NCBI RefSeq assembly: GCF_900129035.1
Contig: NZ_FQTW01000002.1
Coordinates: 62,001 to 126,000, forward strand
Reading direction: 5' to 3'
Length of the DNA: 64,000 nucleotides
From: Psychroflexus salarius
GTDB lineage: Bacteria > Bacteroidota > Bacteroidia > Flavobacteriales > Flavobacteriaceae
Each line of letters begins with the position of its first letter. Position 1 is the first letter of the stretch. The notes below the pieces were generated by a model. That model did not search any database, was not told where the DNA came from, and saw only the letters and a list, made by a program, of their open reading frames with translations. Of this stretch, positions 33,499-41,970 are shown piece after piece. Both the position numbers and the translations under genes were made by a program.

Positions 33499-33933
33499 TT
33501 AATTAAAAATTCGTTGGACGCCTTTAGAAAAGTGATAAGCAAAGCTATCTTGATTGACAGGGCAAACTTTTTTCTGTGCAAGACTATCAGGTAATTTATA
33601 TAGTTTAGGATTGAGTTTAGTGTTTACGTCTATGTGGGAAGCTACATCTTGCGATTCTAAATACCGATTATCATGAAAAAAAACTAGAACGCCTGTTTCT
33701 TTATTAATTCTCCAAGACTTAACTGCTGAAAGAGATTTTAATTGCGATTTTATTTGATTTTCTTCATTTCTGTCTAATGAAGTCTCAAAATCTATTCGAC
33801 TAATTTGAAGTGTAGGATTATCTATTGATTCTGGAGTAACGTTTAAGATATGAATTATCAGAACAAAAACCATAATAAAAAGGCTAGCAAAAAGCCCAAT
33901 CAGAGTGCGCTTTAATAACTTTCGTATATTCAT
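33499..33933 (-). CDS. Membrane-anchored protein of unknown function, partner of the hemoglobin-like lipoprotein
   Basis: 144 residues: one N-terminal transmembrane anchor (about 11-29), then an exported domain of about 110 residues. The segment LQISRIDFETSLDRNEENQI ... GVLVFFHDN has a strand-helix-strand-strand look similar to heavy-metal-associated domains but lacks the CxxC pair. A lone cysteine (KVCPVNQDS) lies near the C-terminus. It ends 23 bases before the start of the lipoprotein gene on the same strand, so the two are probably cotranscribed. I do not recognise the family. Confidence 0.6.
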   Translation of the reverse strand: MNIRKLLKRTLIGLFASLFIMVFVLIIHILNVTPESIDNPTLQISRIDFETSLDRNEENQIKSQLKSLSAVKSWRINKETGVLVFFHDNRYLESQDVASHIDVNTKLNPKLYKLPDSLAQKKVCPVNQDSFAYHFSKGVQRIFN

Positions 33934-34021
33934 AAGTTGTGATTTTTTTCTTAACTAATTATATATACGAGTATAATTGCTAGGCGGTTTATTTTTTTTT
34001 ATAATAAACCTATAAAGAAAT

Positions 34022-34054
34022 AAAAAAAGGAGTTAAAATAATATTTAACTCCTT
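34022..34054 (-). terminator. Orphan terminator-like hairpin upstream of the lipoprotein operon
   Basis: Perfect 11-bp stem (34027-34037 with 34044-34054), loop ATAATA, followed by seven T on the minus strand. No minus-strand gene ends here: upstream on that strand is only intergenic sequence and the start of a plus-strand gene. It could attenuate the operon starting at 33933 or end a short RNA. Confidence 0.6.
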
Positions 34055-34196
34055 GATATTTAGATATATTAAATTTATGAAGGCTAATTCAAATAAATTA
34101 ATAAACTTATTTATTAAACGCAAGAAACATTCCTTTGTTACAAGTATTAACAGAGTTTAACATCGGCTAAAACAATTCTTAAATAAATTTGACAGA

Positions 34197-34571
34197 ATGG
34201 AAACAAAACACACAACATTAATTATCGGCGCTACAACTAATCCCAATCGATATGCTTATTTAGCATTAGAAAGTTTAGTAAAGCGTAATTACCCTGTTGT
34301 TGGTGTAGGCTTAAAAGAAGCAGAAATTAACGGCGTAAAAATTCATAAAGACAAAAAAGTATTTTCAGATATTGATACCGTTACACTCTATTTAAGTGCT
34401 AAAAATCAAATTGGTTTTTACGATTATTTACTTCAACTTAACCCAAGACGAGTCATTTTTAATCCTGGCACGCAAAATCCTGAACTAGAAAATTTACTAG
34501 CTAAAAATGATATTAAAGTAGTGCACGCTTGTACCTTAGTCATGCTTAAAACTGGCCAATACAAGTCCTAA
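34197..34571 (+). CDS. CoA-binding domain protein (YccU-like)
   Basis: 124-residue Rossmann-fold protein of the CoA-binding family: LIIGATTNPNRYAYLALESL at the N-terminus, YPVVGVGLKEAEINGVK, then VTLYLSAKNQIGFYDYLLQL and VIFNPGTQNPELENLL, matching the small stand-alone family. Role unknown. Its 3' end overlaps the convergent symporter gene by 36 bases. A TAAATTTG box ends 5 bases before the ATG, so transcription might begin at or near the start codon. Confidence 0.85.
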   Translation: METKHTTLIIGATTNPNRYAYLALESLVKRNYPVVGVGLKEAEINGVKIHKDKKVFSDIDTVTLYLSAKNQIGFYDYLLQLNPRRVIFNPGTQNPELENLLAKNDIKVVHACTLVMLKTGQYKS

Positions 34572-35990
34572 AAAACTCAACAGTCCATTAACGATTAGTA
34601 CAAAAAAACCGAGTTCAAAACTGAAATAATAGCTTAAAAACAAACTAATCATGTAAGTTAAAATAGGTGATAAAATAGCAATATATGGTATATATAAATC
34701 TCTTGCTTTCATTCGAGTAAACAATCCGAAGCTATATAAGCCAAGTAATGGACCATAAGTGTAACCTGCAAATTCAAATAGTGAATTAATGATGCTTGTA
34801 TCAGTGATAGCATATTTATAAATCATCATTATACCAATTAAAATGACAGCAACCAAAACATGAACACGCTTTCGTATTACAACTTGCTGTTTCATTGTAA
34901 AACGCTTCTGAATTTGTAATAAATCTACACTTATTGAAGTGGTTAATGATGTTAATGCAGAATCTGCACTTGAATAAGCCGCTGCAATTAAACCAACTAC
35001 AAAAAATAAAGCTAGCGCAAAACCAAGTTCTCCTGAGGTAGCAATCTCAGGAAAAAGTTCATCACCAACCGCTGTAATTCCATTAATTTTCGCGTAACTA
35101 AATAGTAATAAACCTAAAAAGAGAAATAAAAAATTAACAATAGTGAGAACTATTGTAAACCAAAATACATTTTTTTGAGCATCCTTTAAATTCCGACAAG
35201 TTAAATTCTTTTGCATCATATCTTGATCTAAACCTGTCATGACAATAGCAATAAACACGCCCGAAACAAACTGTTTAATAAAATAATTACTGCTATAGAT
35301 ATCATCAAAATAAAATATTTTGAAATTTGGCTGTGCATCTAAATAAGCTAAGATATTTGTATGGTCAAGGTCAAGTGAGTCACCTAGCATTACAATAGCT
35401 AAAACTAAAGCTAATAACATAAAAAAAGTTTGCAAGGTATCTGTCCAAACTATTGTTTTAATTCCACTTTTGAAAGTGTACAACCAAATTAAAATAATAG
35501 TCAAACTAACCGTTATATAATAAGGTACACCAAGTGCATCAAAAACAATAAGTTGCAAAACATTTGCTACTAAAAATAATCTAAAACTCGCGCCGACTAA
35601 GCGTGATAGTACGAAAAAACTAGCGCCAGTAACGTAGGCATTCCTTCCAAAACGCTGTTCTAAATAAGTATAAATTGAGGTTAGATTTAGCTTATAATAC
35701 AATGGTAACAAAACCAAACTTATAACGGCATAACCAATCGTGTAACCTAAAACGACTTGAAAATAACCAAAACCAGAATTTTCTACTGTACCAGGAATAG
35801 AAATAAAAGTAATACCACTTAAAGACGCGCCAATCATTCCAAAAGCAACCAAATACCAAGGCGACTGCCGATTAGCTACAAAAAAATCAGAATTAGAGTT
35901 TACCAATGACGTGCGACTTGTCAAATAAGAAATAACCACTAAAACACCAAAATAAACGGCAATAATAGCCAAAACAAAACTAGGTTGCAT
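34536..35990 (-). CDS. Sodium:solute symporter (SSS family)
   Basis: Inner-membrane transporter of 484 residues with about 13 transmembrane helices. N-terminus LAIIAVYFGVLVVISYLTSR and the motifs SLSGITFISIPG, YLEQRFGRNAYV and FFVVGLIAAAYSSADSALTSLTTS are those of the SSS (NSS-like fold) family; the last is the conserved TM8 with Na-site serines. The substrate cannot be assigned. Sodium dependence fits the Nqr pump encoded at 43258-49315. Divergent from recR. Confidence 0.88.
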   Translation of the reverse strand: MQPSFVLAIIAVYFGVLVVISYLTSRTSLVNSNSDFFVANRQSPWYLVAFGMIGASLSGITFISIPGTVENSGFGYFQVVLGYTIGYAVISLVLLPLYYKLNLTSIYTYLEQRFGRNAYVTGASFFVLSRLVGASFRLFLVANVLQLIVFDALGVPYYITVSLTIILIWLYTFKSGIKTIVWTDTLQTFFMLLALVLAIVMLGDSLDLDHTNILAYLDAQPNFKIFYFDDIYSSNYFIKQFVSGVFIAIVMTGLDQDMMQKNLTCRNLKDAQKNVFWFTIVLTIVNFLFLFLGLLLFSYAKINGITAVGDELFPEIATSGELGFALALFFVVGLIAAAYSSADSALTSLTTSISVDLLQIQKRFTMKQQVVIRKRVHVLVAVILIGIMMIYKYAITDTSIINSLFEFAGYTYGPLLGLYSFGLFTRMKARDLYIPYIAILSPILTYMISLFLSYYFSFELGFFVLIVNGLLSFLGLVLASFKHD

Positions 35991-36074
35991 AAGCTGAGTT
36001 TAGTTGGCTAAATTAAGAAATATCTAAGATTAAAAAATTAACTTTACCAATTGAAGCAAAATTAAAAAGTAAAG

Positions 36075-36692
36075 ATGGAGTTTTCTTCTAAATTATTACA
36101 AAATGCCGTCGATGAAGTCAGTTTTTTACCTGGGATTGGTAAACGTACTGCATTACGACTTGTACTACATTTACTTAATCAAGACCAAGAGGTCACGACC
36201 GATTTAGCTAAAGCCCTAATCGATGTAAAAACCAAAATCAAACGTTGTAAAAACTGCTCAAATATTTCAGACCAAGACATTTGCGAAATCTGTTCTAACC
36301 CTAAACGAGACCAATCTATTATTTGTGTTGTTGAAGATATTAGAGATGTTATGGCCATTGAAAATACGGAGCAATACCGCGGAGTATATCACATCTTAAA
36401 TGGTAAAATTAATCCGATTGAAGGTATTGGACCTAACGATTTAAACATTTCTCCTTTGGTTGAAAAAGTACAACAAGGTAAAGTCAACGAACTTATTTTT
36501 GCCTTAAGCAGTACAATGGAAGGCGACACGACTAACTTTTACATTTATAAACAAATTGAAGAAAATAAAATTAAAACTTCTACAATAGCAAGAGGAATTT
36601 CGGTTGGTGATGAGCTCGAGTTTGCAGATGAAGTAACCCTTGGAAGAAGTATAACTAACCGTATTCCGTTTGAAAATTCTCTTAAAAATTAA
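36075..36692 (+). CDS. recR: Recombination protein RecR
   Basis: Recombination mediator that works with RecO/RecF in gap repair. 205 residues: N-terminal helix-hairpin-helix ([17 protein letters not shown]), a four-cysteine zinc finger (C57-x2-C ... CEIC, in [15 protein letters not shown]) and a Toprim domain from [14 protein letters not shown] onward. Canonical length. First of two genes; the next begins 2 bases after the stop. Confidence 0.96.
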   Translation: MEFSSKLLQNAVDEVSFLPGIGKRTALRLVLHLLNQDQEVTTDLAKALIDVKTKIKRCKNCSNISDQDICEICSNPKRDQSIICVVEDIRDVMAIENTEQYRGVYHILNGKINPIEGIGPNDLNISPLVEKVQQGKVNELIFALSSTMEGDTTNFYIYKQIEENKIKTSTIARGISVGDELEFADEVTLGRSITNRIPFENSLKN

Positions 36693-36694
36693 CT

Positions 36695-37816
36695 GTGAAG
36701 CTAAGTATAGTCATATTAAACTATAAAGTTCCCTATTATCTTTTACTATGCCTTGATAGTGTTTATGAAGCTATAAAAGAGATCAAAGCTGAAGTTATTG
36801 TAATAGATAATAACTCACAAGACCATAGCTTAACTTTAGCAAAGCAACATTTCCCAGAAACCATATGTATTGCTAATTCTAAAAATTTAGGTTTTTCAAA
36901 AGCTTACAATCAAGCGGTAAAAAATACCAAAGGAAAATATTTATGCATCCTTAACCCAGATACAGTTGTAACTGAAAATTGTTTTAAAGAGTTAATTCAC
37001 TTCAAAGAAAACACTCCAAATATTGGTGCTATTGGTACCCGACTAATTGACGGAAAGGGAAAATTTCTTCCAGAATCTAAACGTCAAGTCCCAACACCAA
37101 TAGTAGCTTTAAGTAAGCTTCTAGGTTTAAAGTCAAATTATTATGATACTTCTTTTAAACCTAACCAAAACGGTGTAACCTCAATTTTAGTTGGCGCATT
37201 TATGTTCTTAGAAAAAGAACATTATCAAGCTATTAAGGGTTTTGACGAACGTTATTTTATGTACGGTGAGGATATTGATTTTAGCTATCAATTACTTCAA
37301 AAAGGACTCAAGAATTATTACTACGGAAAATTAAGCTCAATTCATTTTAAGGGCGAAAGCACTCAGAAAAACAAAACTTATTACAAACGCTTTTATGGGG
37401 CTATGCTATTGTTTTATAAGAAATATTATTCTAATCCGGTTATAAATTTAAGTTTAATATTAGCGCTAAAACTGTTAATTAGCATAGCACCAAGGCAACC
37501 GAAAGCTCAAAAATTAAGCTCAAAAAAACAAAAAGCACTCATCATAACTAAGCAAGTTTCAGAATTTAATTCACTTAAAAAAAGTTTTGAAAATATTACA
37601 TTTAGTGACACAATCGCCATAAATAAAGACTTATTAACTGAGTATAAAACAATTATATTTGATGCAAGTGCACTAAGCTATCAATCAATTATAGAAAAAA
37701 TATTATCTTGGCAAGACTATAATTTAAATTATAGAATCAAGCCAAAACAAGGTGAATTTTGTGTGGGAAGTGACTCTAATGAGTCTCAAGGCGAGGTTTT
37801 ACATTTAGATTTGTAA
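36695..37816 (+). CDS. Family 2 glycosyltransferase with an additional C-terminal domain
   Basis: 373 residues, starting with GTG 2 bases after recR. The N-terminal GT-A domain is clear: SIVILNYKVPYYLLLCLDSV, VIDNNSQD, then LNPDTVV (the metal-binding DxD equivalent) and the acceptor motif YFMYGEDIDFSYQLLQKG. It resembles rhamnosyl/hexosyl transferases for envelope glycans. A hydrophobic stretch (about 250-265) is followed by an extra segment of about 95 residues (KALIITKQVSEFNSLKKSFE onward) with a Rossmann-like strand-helix pattern that I cannot assign. Confidence 0.88.
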   Translation: MKLSIVILNYKVPYYLLLCLDSVYEAIKEIKAEVIVIDNNSQDHSLTLAKQHFPETICIANSKNLGFSKAYNQAVKNTKGKYLCILNPDTVVTENCFKELIHFKENTPNIGAIGTRLIDGKGKFLPESKRQVPTPIVALSKLLGLKSNYYDTSFKPNQNGVTSILVGAFMFLEKEHYQAIKGFDERYFMYGEDIDFSYQLLQKGLKNYYYGKLSSIHFKGESTQKNKTYYKRFYGAMLLFYKKYYSNPVINLSLILALKLLISIAPRQPKAQKLSSKKQKALIITKQVSEFNSLKKSFENITFSDTIAINKDLLTEYKTIIFDASALSYQSIIEKILSWQDYNLNYRIKPKQGEFCVGSDSNESQGEVLHLDL

Positions 37817-37893
37817 CAAAATTTAAACCATAAATGGCGTTTTTTTAGTAAATTCGCAATTTTATATTCAAAAAATAGAATTACATTAAAAAT

Positions 37894-39216
37894 ATGGCAA
37901 AGATAGAACTCAAACTTCCTAAAATGGGTGAAAGCGTTGCAGAAGCAACCATCACTAACTGGTTGAAAGAAATTGGCGATAGCATTGAAGCTGATGAAGC
38001 CGTTTTAGAAATTGCAACTGATAAAGTTGACTCTGAAGTACCTAGTGAAGTTGATGGTGTATTAGTTGAAAAACGCTTTGAAGTTGATGATGTTGTTGAA
38101 GTTGGACAAACGATTGCAATTATAGATGTTGAAGGTGAAGGTGACAACGACATAAGCGAAGAAACTTCAAATGAAACTGAAATAAGCTCAGAAAATTCTG
38201 AAGCTGCTGAACTTGAAAATGAAATGTCTCAAGTTAAATCTTCAGTTAGCAATTCTTCAACTAGTTTTTCTGATGCATCTCGTTTTTATTCTCCTTTAGT
38301 AAAAAACATTGCTAAAGAAGAAAGCATTTCTCTAGAAGAACTTGAACAAATTGAAGGTTCAGGCTTAGAAGGTCGCGTCACTAAAGAAGATATGCTAGCT
38401 TATGTAAAAAACAAAGATCAAGCACCTCAGAAAACCAAACAAACGACCACAAAAACTACAGCTTCAAAAACATTACCTAAAGCTGAAACACCTGTTAACA
38501 TTAACGCTGAGGATGAGGTTATTGAGATGTCACGAATGGGCAAATTAATTGCTAGTCACATGGTAGCCAGTAAGCAAACTTCGGCACACGTTCAGTCTTT
38601 TATTGAAGTTGATGTGACCAATATTTGGAATTGGAGAAATAAACATAAACAAGCATTTCAAGAACGTGAAGGTGAAAAACTAACCTTTACTCCTATTTTT
38701 ATGGAAGCAGTTGCTAAAGCAATTAAAGACTTCCCAATGATTAACATTTCTGTACATGGGGATCAGATTGTTAAGAAAAAGCATATCAATTTAGGAATGG
38801 CTGCAGCTTTGCCAAATGGTGATTTAATTGTACCCGTAATTAAGGATGCAGATCAATTGAACTTATTAGGCATGGCTAAACAAGTTAATGATCTAGCAAA
38901 CCGAGCGAGAATTGGCAAACTAAAACCAGATGAAACACAAGGGGGAACCTATACAGTTACTAATGTTGGAACATTTGGAAGCGTTTTAGGTACACCTATT
39001 ATTAATCAACCACAGGTTGGAATTTTAGCCTTAGGCGCTATCAGAAAAGTTCCTGCTGTTATTGAAACACCAGAAGGTGATTTTATTGGTATTAGACACA
39101 AAATGTTTTTATCACACAGTTATGATCATAGAGTTGTTAATGGTGCGTTAGGCGGACAATTTGTACAAAGAGTTGCTCAGTATTTAGAATCTTTTGATAC
39201 TAATAGAACCGTTTAA
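37894..39216 (+). CDS. Dihydrolipoamide acyltransferase (E2 of a 2-oxoacid dehydrogenase complex)
   Basis: 440 residues with the E2 architecture: lipoyl domain (1-78) with the lipoylated Lys44 in ATDKVDSEVP, a flexible Ser/Glu-rich linker, an E1/E3-binding domain (about 132-174, SPLVKNIAKEESISLEELEQ), a second linker and the acyltransferase core ending in SHSYDHRVVNGALGG with the catalytic His. No E1 or E3 gene adjoins, so the complex cannot be named from context; a branched-chain 2-oxoacid complex is more likely than pyruvate by general similarity. Monocistronic with a terminator. Confidence 0.9.
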   Translation: MAKIELKLPKMGESVAEATITNWLKEIGDSIEADEAVLEIATDKVDSEVPSEVDGVLVEKRFEVDDVVEVGQTIAIIDVEGEGDNDISEETSNETEISSENSEAAELENEMSQVKSSVSNSSTSFSDASRFYSPLVKNIAKEESISLEELEQIEGSGLEGRVTKEDMLAYVKNKDQAPQKTKQTTTKTTASKTLPKAETPVNINAEDEVIEMSRMGKLIASHMVASKQTSAHVQSFIEVDVTNIWNWRNKHKQAFQEREGEKLTFTPIFMEAVAKAIKDFPMINISVHGDQIVKKKHINLGMAAALPNGDLIVPVIKDADQLNLLGMAKQVNDLANRARIGKLKPDETQGGTYTVTNVGTFGSVLGTPIINQPQVGILALGAIRKVPAVIETPEGDFIGIRHKMFLSHSYDHRVVNGALGGQFVQRVAQYLESFDTNRTV

Positions 39217-39235
39217 AACCAAACAATAATAAATT

Positions 39236-39272
39236 AAAAAACCCAAGCTGAATTATTCAACTTGGGTTTTTT
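39236..39272. terminator. Bidirectional terminator after the E2 gene
   Basis: Stem ACCCAAG/CTTGGGT extended by flanking A and T runs, with an inner TGAA/TTCA pairing, between converging genes. Confidence 0.85.
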
Positions 39273-39301
39273 AATACGCTAATTGTTAGATGCGCTGATG
39301 T

Positions 39302-40219
39302 TTAATCTACTTCAGGAGAAAAAGTCTCATCTAAATAATCAGGTGTCCCATTGCCATTACTGTCAGGGAAACTAGGTTCTCCTGTTTGTTCATCAATAAT
39401 AATTTCATTTATAGTTAAAACACCATCATTATCATCGTCGTTATCGAGATAATTAGGTGCGGTATCTCCATCGGTATCATCATTATTTAAGCGTCTATCA
39501 TTGTTTACATCTTCCATCCAACTAGGAATACCGTCACGATCATGATCTGATTCATTAGAACGGTAAAGTTGAAATGAAAAAATTATCGGATTATAGGCTC
39601 CTATACCAGAAGTAATTGGCGGTGATGCGAAATAGCCTAAACCTGACGGAATAAAAACAGCTCCAATACCAAAATCATCATTAAAAGTAATAGTTCCATC
39701 TAAGTTTTCATCTAAGCCAGTAGAGCCTCTAAATTCAGGTAAGACTTCATAAAACCCTCTAACGACTTGTGTTAAATCAAACCAAACTGCATTTGGAGAA
39801 ACATCAAAAACTTCACCTTCAAGTGTAAATCCTTCATAAGTAACTAGAGTTGAATCTGCAAATTTTGGCTGGCGTTCTGATGGTGCACCTTCACGAAATT
39901 TTAGATAATAGAGTTCGTACTCAATATCATTATTGACAACTGTTTTAGAGTCTAGCAAATCAGAATCTAGTATCGGTGTTTCGTTAATATTTTCACCGGC
40001 TATAGTATCAAATACAATTCGTTGGTAATTATCATTACTAGGGTTTGTTTCAAATCTATAAAAATGGGTGGCTAAAAAATCTTCAATTTGAGTGGCATTT
40101 TCATCGCGAACTTCGGCTTCATCACGAAGTTCGAGTGTGTTTCCTCCATCGTCATCATCATCACAGCTGATACCAAAAAACAGAACACTTAATAATAATA
40201 AAAAACTAATTCTTTTCAT
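39302..40219 (-). CDS. FKBP-like lipoprotein with acidic calcium-binding-type repeats
   Basis: 305 residues from ATG 40219 (a longer reading to 40240 would bury the signal peptide). The lipid cysteine follows FFGIS and is followed by five aspartates. The middle region matches an FKBP isomerase fold: LVTYEGFTLEGEVFDVS, VRGFYEVLPEF, then GIGAVFIPSGLGYFA. The C-terminal 80 residues are a run of aspartate-rich motifs (DHDRDGIPS, DVNNDRRLNNDDTDGD, DNDDDNDGV, DSNGNGTPDY) like thrombospondin type-3 or dockerin calcium loops. Probably a surface or periplasmic foldase or a binding protein. Confidence 0.78.
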   Translation of the reverse strand: MKRISFLLLLSVLFFGISCDDDDDGGNTLELRDEAEVRDENATQIEDFLATHFYRFETNPSNDNYQRIVFDTIAGENINETPILDSDLLDSKTVVNNDIEYELYYLKFREGAPSERQPKFADSTLVTYEGFTLEGEVFDVSPNAVWFDLTQVVRGFYEVLPEFRGSTGLDENLDGTITFNDDFGIGAVFIPSGLGYFASPPITSGIGAYNPIIFSFQLYRSNESDHDRDGIPSWMEDVNNDRRLNNDDTDGDTAPNYLDNDDDNDGVLTINEIIIDEQTGEPSFPDSNGNGTPDYLDETFSPEVD

Positions 40220-40295
40220 TAACTTTACTTTTGAGTGCAAGATACAATTTTCTTGTATTTTTGTTCAAATTGAACTCTAAATCGTCATTAATATT

Positions 40296-40685
40296 ATGCG
40301 CATTGATAAATATTTATGGTCTATCAGATACTTCAAAACAAGAAGCATTGCAACAAAGGCTTGCAGAAAAGGTCATGTTCGTATTAATAACGATGTTGTT
40401 AAACCTTCAAGAGAGGTATATCCTTCAGATCATATTCAAGTTCGTAAAAATCAAATTAATTATCAAATAGAGGTTATTGACTTACCTAAATCACGTGTTG
40501 GTGCTAAACTTGTTAGCATTTATTGTGTAGATAAAACCCCTAAGGAAGATTTAAATAAACTAGAATTGCTGAAACATACGCAAGACTACTATAGAAAGAA
40601 AGGCACGGGAAGACCAACCAAAAAAGACCGGCGTGAAATTGATGATTGGTTAGACCCTGAAAAAGAAGACAAGTATGAAAACTAA
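40296..40685 (+). CDS. S4-domain RNA-binding protein (Hsp15-like)
   Basis: 129 residues beginning MRIDKYLWSIRYFKTRSIAT, the S4 RNA-binding fold, with KACRKGHVRINNDVVKPSRE as the following RNA-contact segment. The basic C-terminal tail (KKGTGRPTKKDRREIDDWL) is typical of Hsp15 (HslR) proteins, which rescue stalled 50S subunits carrying nascent chains. The phosphoribosyltransferase gene follows closely or overlaps. Confidence 0.9.
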   Translation: MRIDKYLWSIRYFKTRSIATKACRKGHVRINNDVVKPSREVYPSDHIQVRKNQINYQIEVIDLPKSRVGAKLVSIYCVDKTPKEDLNKLELLKHTQDYYRKKGTGRPTKKDRREIDDWLDPEKEDKYEN

Positions 40686-40692
40686 TACCAAA

Positions 40693-41184
40693 ATGATTTT
40701 AAATCATCAGGACATCGTAAGTAAAATTAAAAGAATTGCTTATCAGGTGATTGAAAGACACTATGAAGTTAATGAATTGTTGATTGCGGGAATAGAATCT
40801 AAAGGATATCATTTAGCTAAACTTTTATCCGAAATCATCAAAGAGGCTCAGCCAACTAAACAAATTAACCTTATTCAAATAAATATTAACAAAAAACAAC
40901 CTATCAATAGTGTGTCTATAAATTCAGATTTAGATCAATTAGAACTTAAAGACGTAATTGTTGTTGATGATGTTTTAAATTCAGGAAAAACCTTAATTTA
41001 CGCTGTCAATCATTTTTTAAAATATGATATTAATAGTATAAGCACAGCAGTTTTAGTAGATCGGAATCACAAAAAATATCCAATAAAAGCCGATTTCAAA
41101 GGCCTATCACTATCTACGTCGATGAATAATCACGTAGAGGTGAATTTAAGTCAAAAAGAAAATTATTTTACGACATTAAGTTAA
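40693..41184 (+). CDS. Phosphoribosyltransferase family protein
   Basis: 163 residues from ATG 40693. The type I PRTase signature VIVVDDVLNSGKTL (PRPP-binding loop) is near the middle, preceded by ELLIAGIESKGYHLAKLLSE. The overall size resembles PyrR or hypoxanthine PRTases, but the substrate-defining hood is too diverged to assign a base. An in-frame ATG at 40675 would overlap the S4 gene by 11 bases and is also possible. Its 3' end overlaps aroK by 17 bases tail to tail. Confidence 0.82.
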   Translation: MILNHQDIVSKIKRIAYQVIERHYEVNELLIAGIESKGYHLAKLLSEIIKEAQPTKQINLIQININKKQPINSVSINSDLDQLELKDVIVVDDVLNSGKTLIYAVNHFLKYDINSISTAVLVDRNHKKYPIKADFKGLSLSTSMNNHVEVNLSQKENYFTTLS

Positions 41185-41692
41185 TGATTTCATTAGATAT
41201 ATCATTAGGCGTTTTAGCATCAACTTTTACCTTATGTTTTGCTTTAGCATAAATATGATGTCTTTCAAATAAATGTTTTCTTATAAAATCTTCTAAATCA
41301 TTTTTAGTGGCTAGATGAGATATTATTGGACGGTCTGCAGACTCTACAATTAATCTATCAACAAGTAGTCCTAGAGTAGCTTCTAAATAAACGCTTAAAA
41401 TTTCGTTAGGCTCAAAACAAATACTAGAATTATTATAATATAATGGTGTACCACCTCCTAGACTGAGGACAAATTCTTTATTTGACTTTAAAAAATTTGA
41501 TAAAACTTCATGTTCTAATTTTCTAAAATAAATTTCACCTTTAGCTTCAAAAATTTGCTTTACAGAACTAGATTCATGAATTGTTATAAGCTGGTCTAAA
41601 TCAAAAAAAGGAATTTTTATTTTCTCTGAAACAAGTTTACCAATAGTAGTTTTACCAACTCCCATATAACCGCAAATTACAATCCTCTTCAT
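41168..41692 (-). CDS. aroK: Shikimate kinase
   Basis: Phosphorylates shikimate at the 3-hydroxyl in aromatic amino acid synthesis. 174 residues with Walker A GYMGVGKTTIG at about 8-18, substrate-binding DLDQLI (Asp in the shikimate site), FRKLEHEVL and the GGG-containing loop LSLGGGTPLY. The lid region includes RPIISHLA. Monocistronic, with a -7 box 27 bases before the ATG. Confidence 0.94.
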   Translation of the reverse strand: MKRIVICGYMGVGKTTIGKLVSEKIKIPFFDLDQLITIHESSSVKQIFEAKGEIYFRKLEHEVLSNFLKSNKEFVLSLGGGTPLYYNNSSICFEPNEILSVYLEATLGLLVDRLIVESADRPIISHLATKNDLEDFIRKHLFERHHIYAKAKHKVKVDAKTPNDISNEIINLMS

Positions 41693-41718
41693 ACAATCAA
41701 CTTTTTTGAAAATTACTA

Positions 41719-41726
41719 CAAATTTA
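41719..41726 (-). promoter_or_regulatory. -7 promoter element for aroK
   Basis: TAAATTTG on the minus strand, 27 bases before the aroK ATG. It lies back to back with the tRNA promoter at 41739-41768. Confidence 0.5.
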
Positions 41727-41738
41727 AAGGAAATAGCC

Positions 41739-41768
41739 TTGATAAAATAAATTAAGATATTATATTTG
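41739..41768 (+). promoter_or_regulatory. Promoter of the tRNA-Lys/tRNA-Leu cluster
   Basis: TTG (41739-41741), 19 bases, TATATTTG (41761-41768). Transcription should start near 41774, about 25 bases before the first tRNA. Confidence 0.75.
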
Positions 41769-41798
41769 CACCCGCATTAAAAAAGTTCATTTTTTTCA

Positions 41799-41871
41799 GA
41801 TCTGGTAGCTCAGTTGGTAGAGCATCTCCCTTTTAAGGAGAGGGTCCTGGGTTCGAGCCCCAGCCAGATCA
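41799..41871 (+). tRNA. tRNA-Lys (anticodon TTT), copy 1
   Basis: 73-nt cloverleaf: acceptor GATCTGG/CCAGATC, D arm, anticodon stem TCTCC/GGAGA with loop CTTTTAA (anticodon TTT), T loop TTCGAGC and discriminator A. CCA is not encoded. Confidence 0.97.
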
Positions 41872-41886
41872 CTAAAATAAAATAAA

Positions 41887-41959
41887 GATCTGGTAGCTCA
41901 GTTGGTAGAGCATCTCCCTTTTAAGGAGAGGGTCCTGGGTTCGAGCCCCAGCCAGATCA
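41887..41959 (+). tRNA. tRNA-Lys (anticodon TTT), copy 2
   Basis: Identical in all 73 bases to the copy at 41799-41871, separated from it by 15 bases of AT-rich spacer. Recent or gene-converted tandem duplication. Confidence 0.97.
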
Positions 41960-41970
41960 CTTCTATTTAC

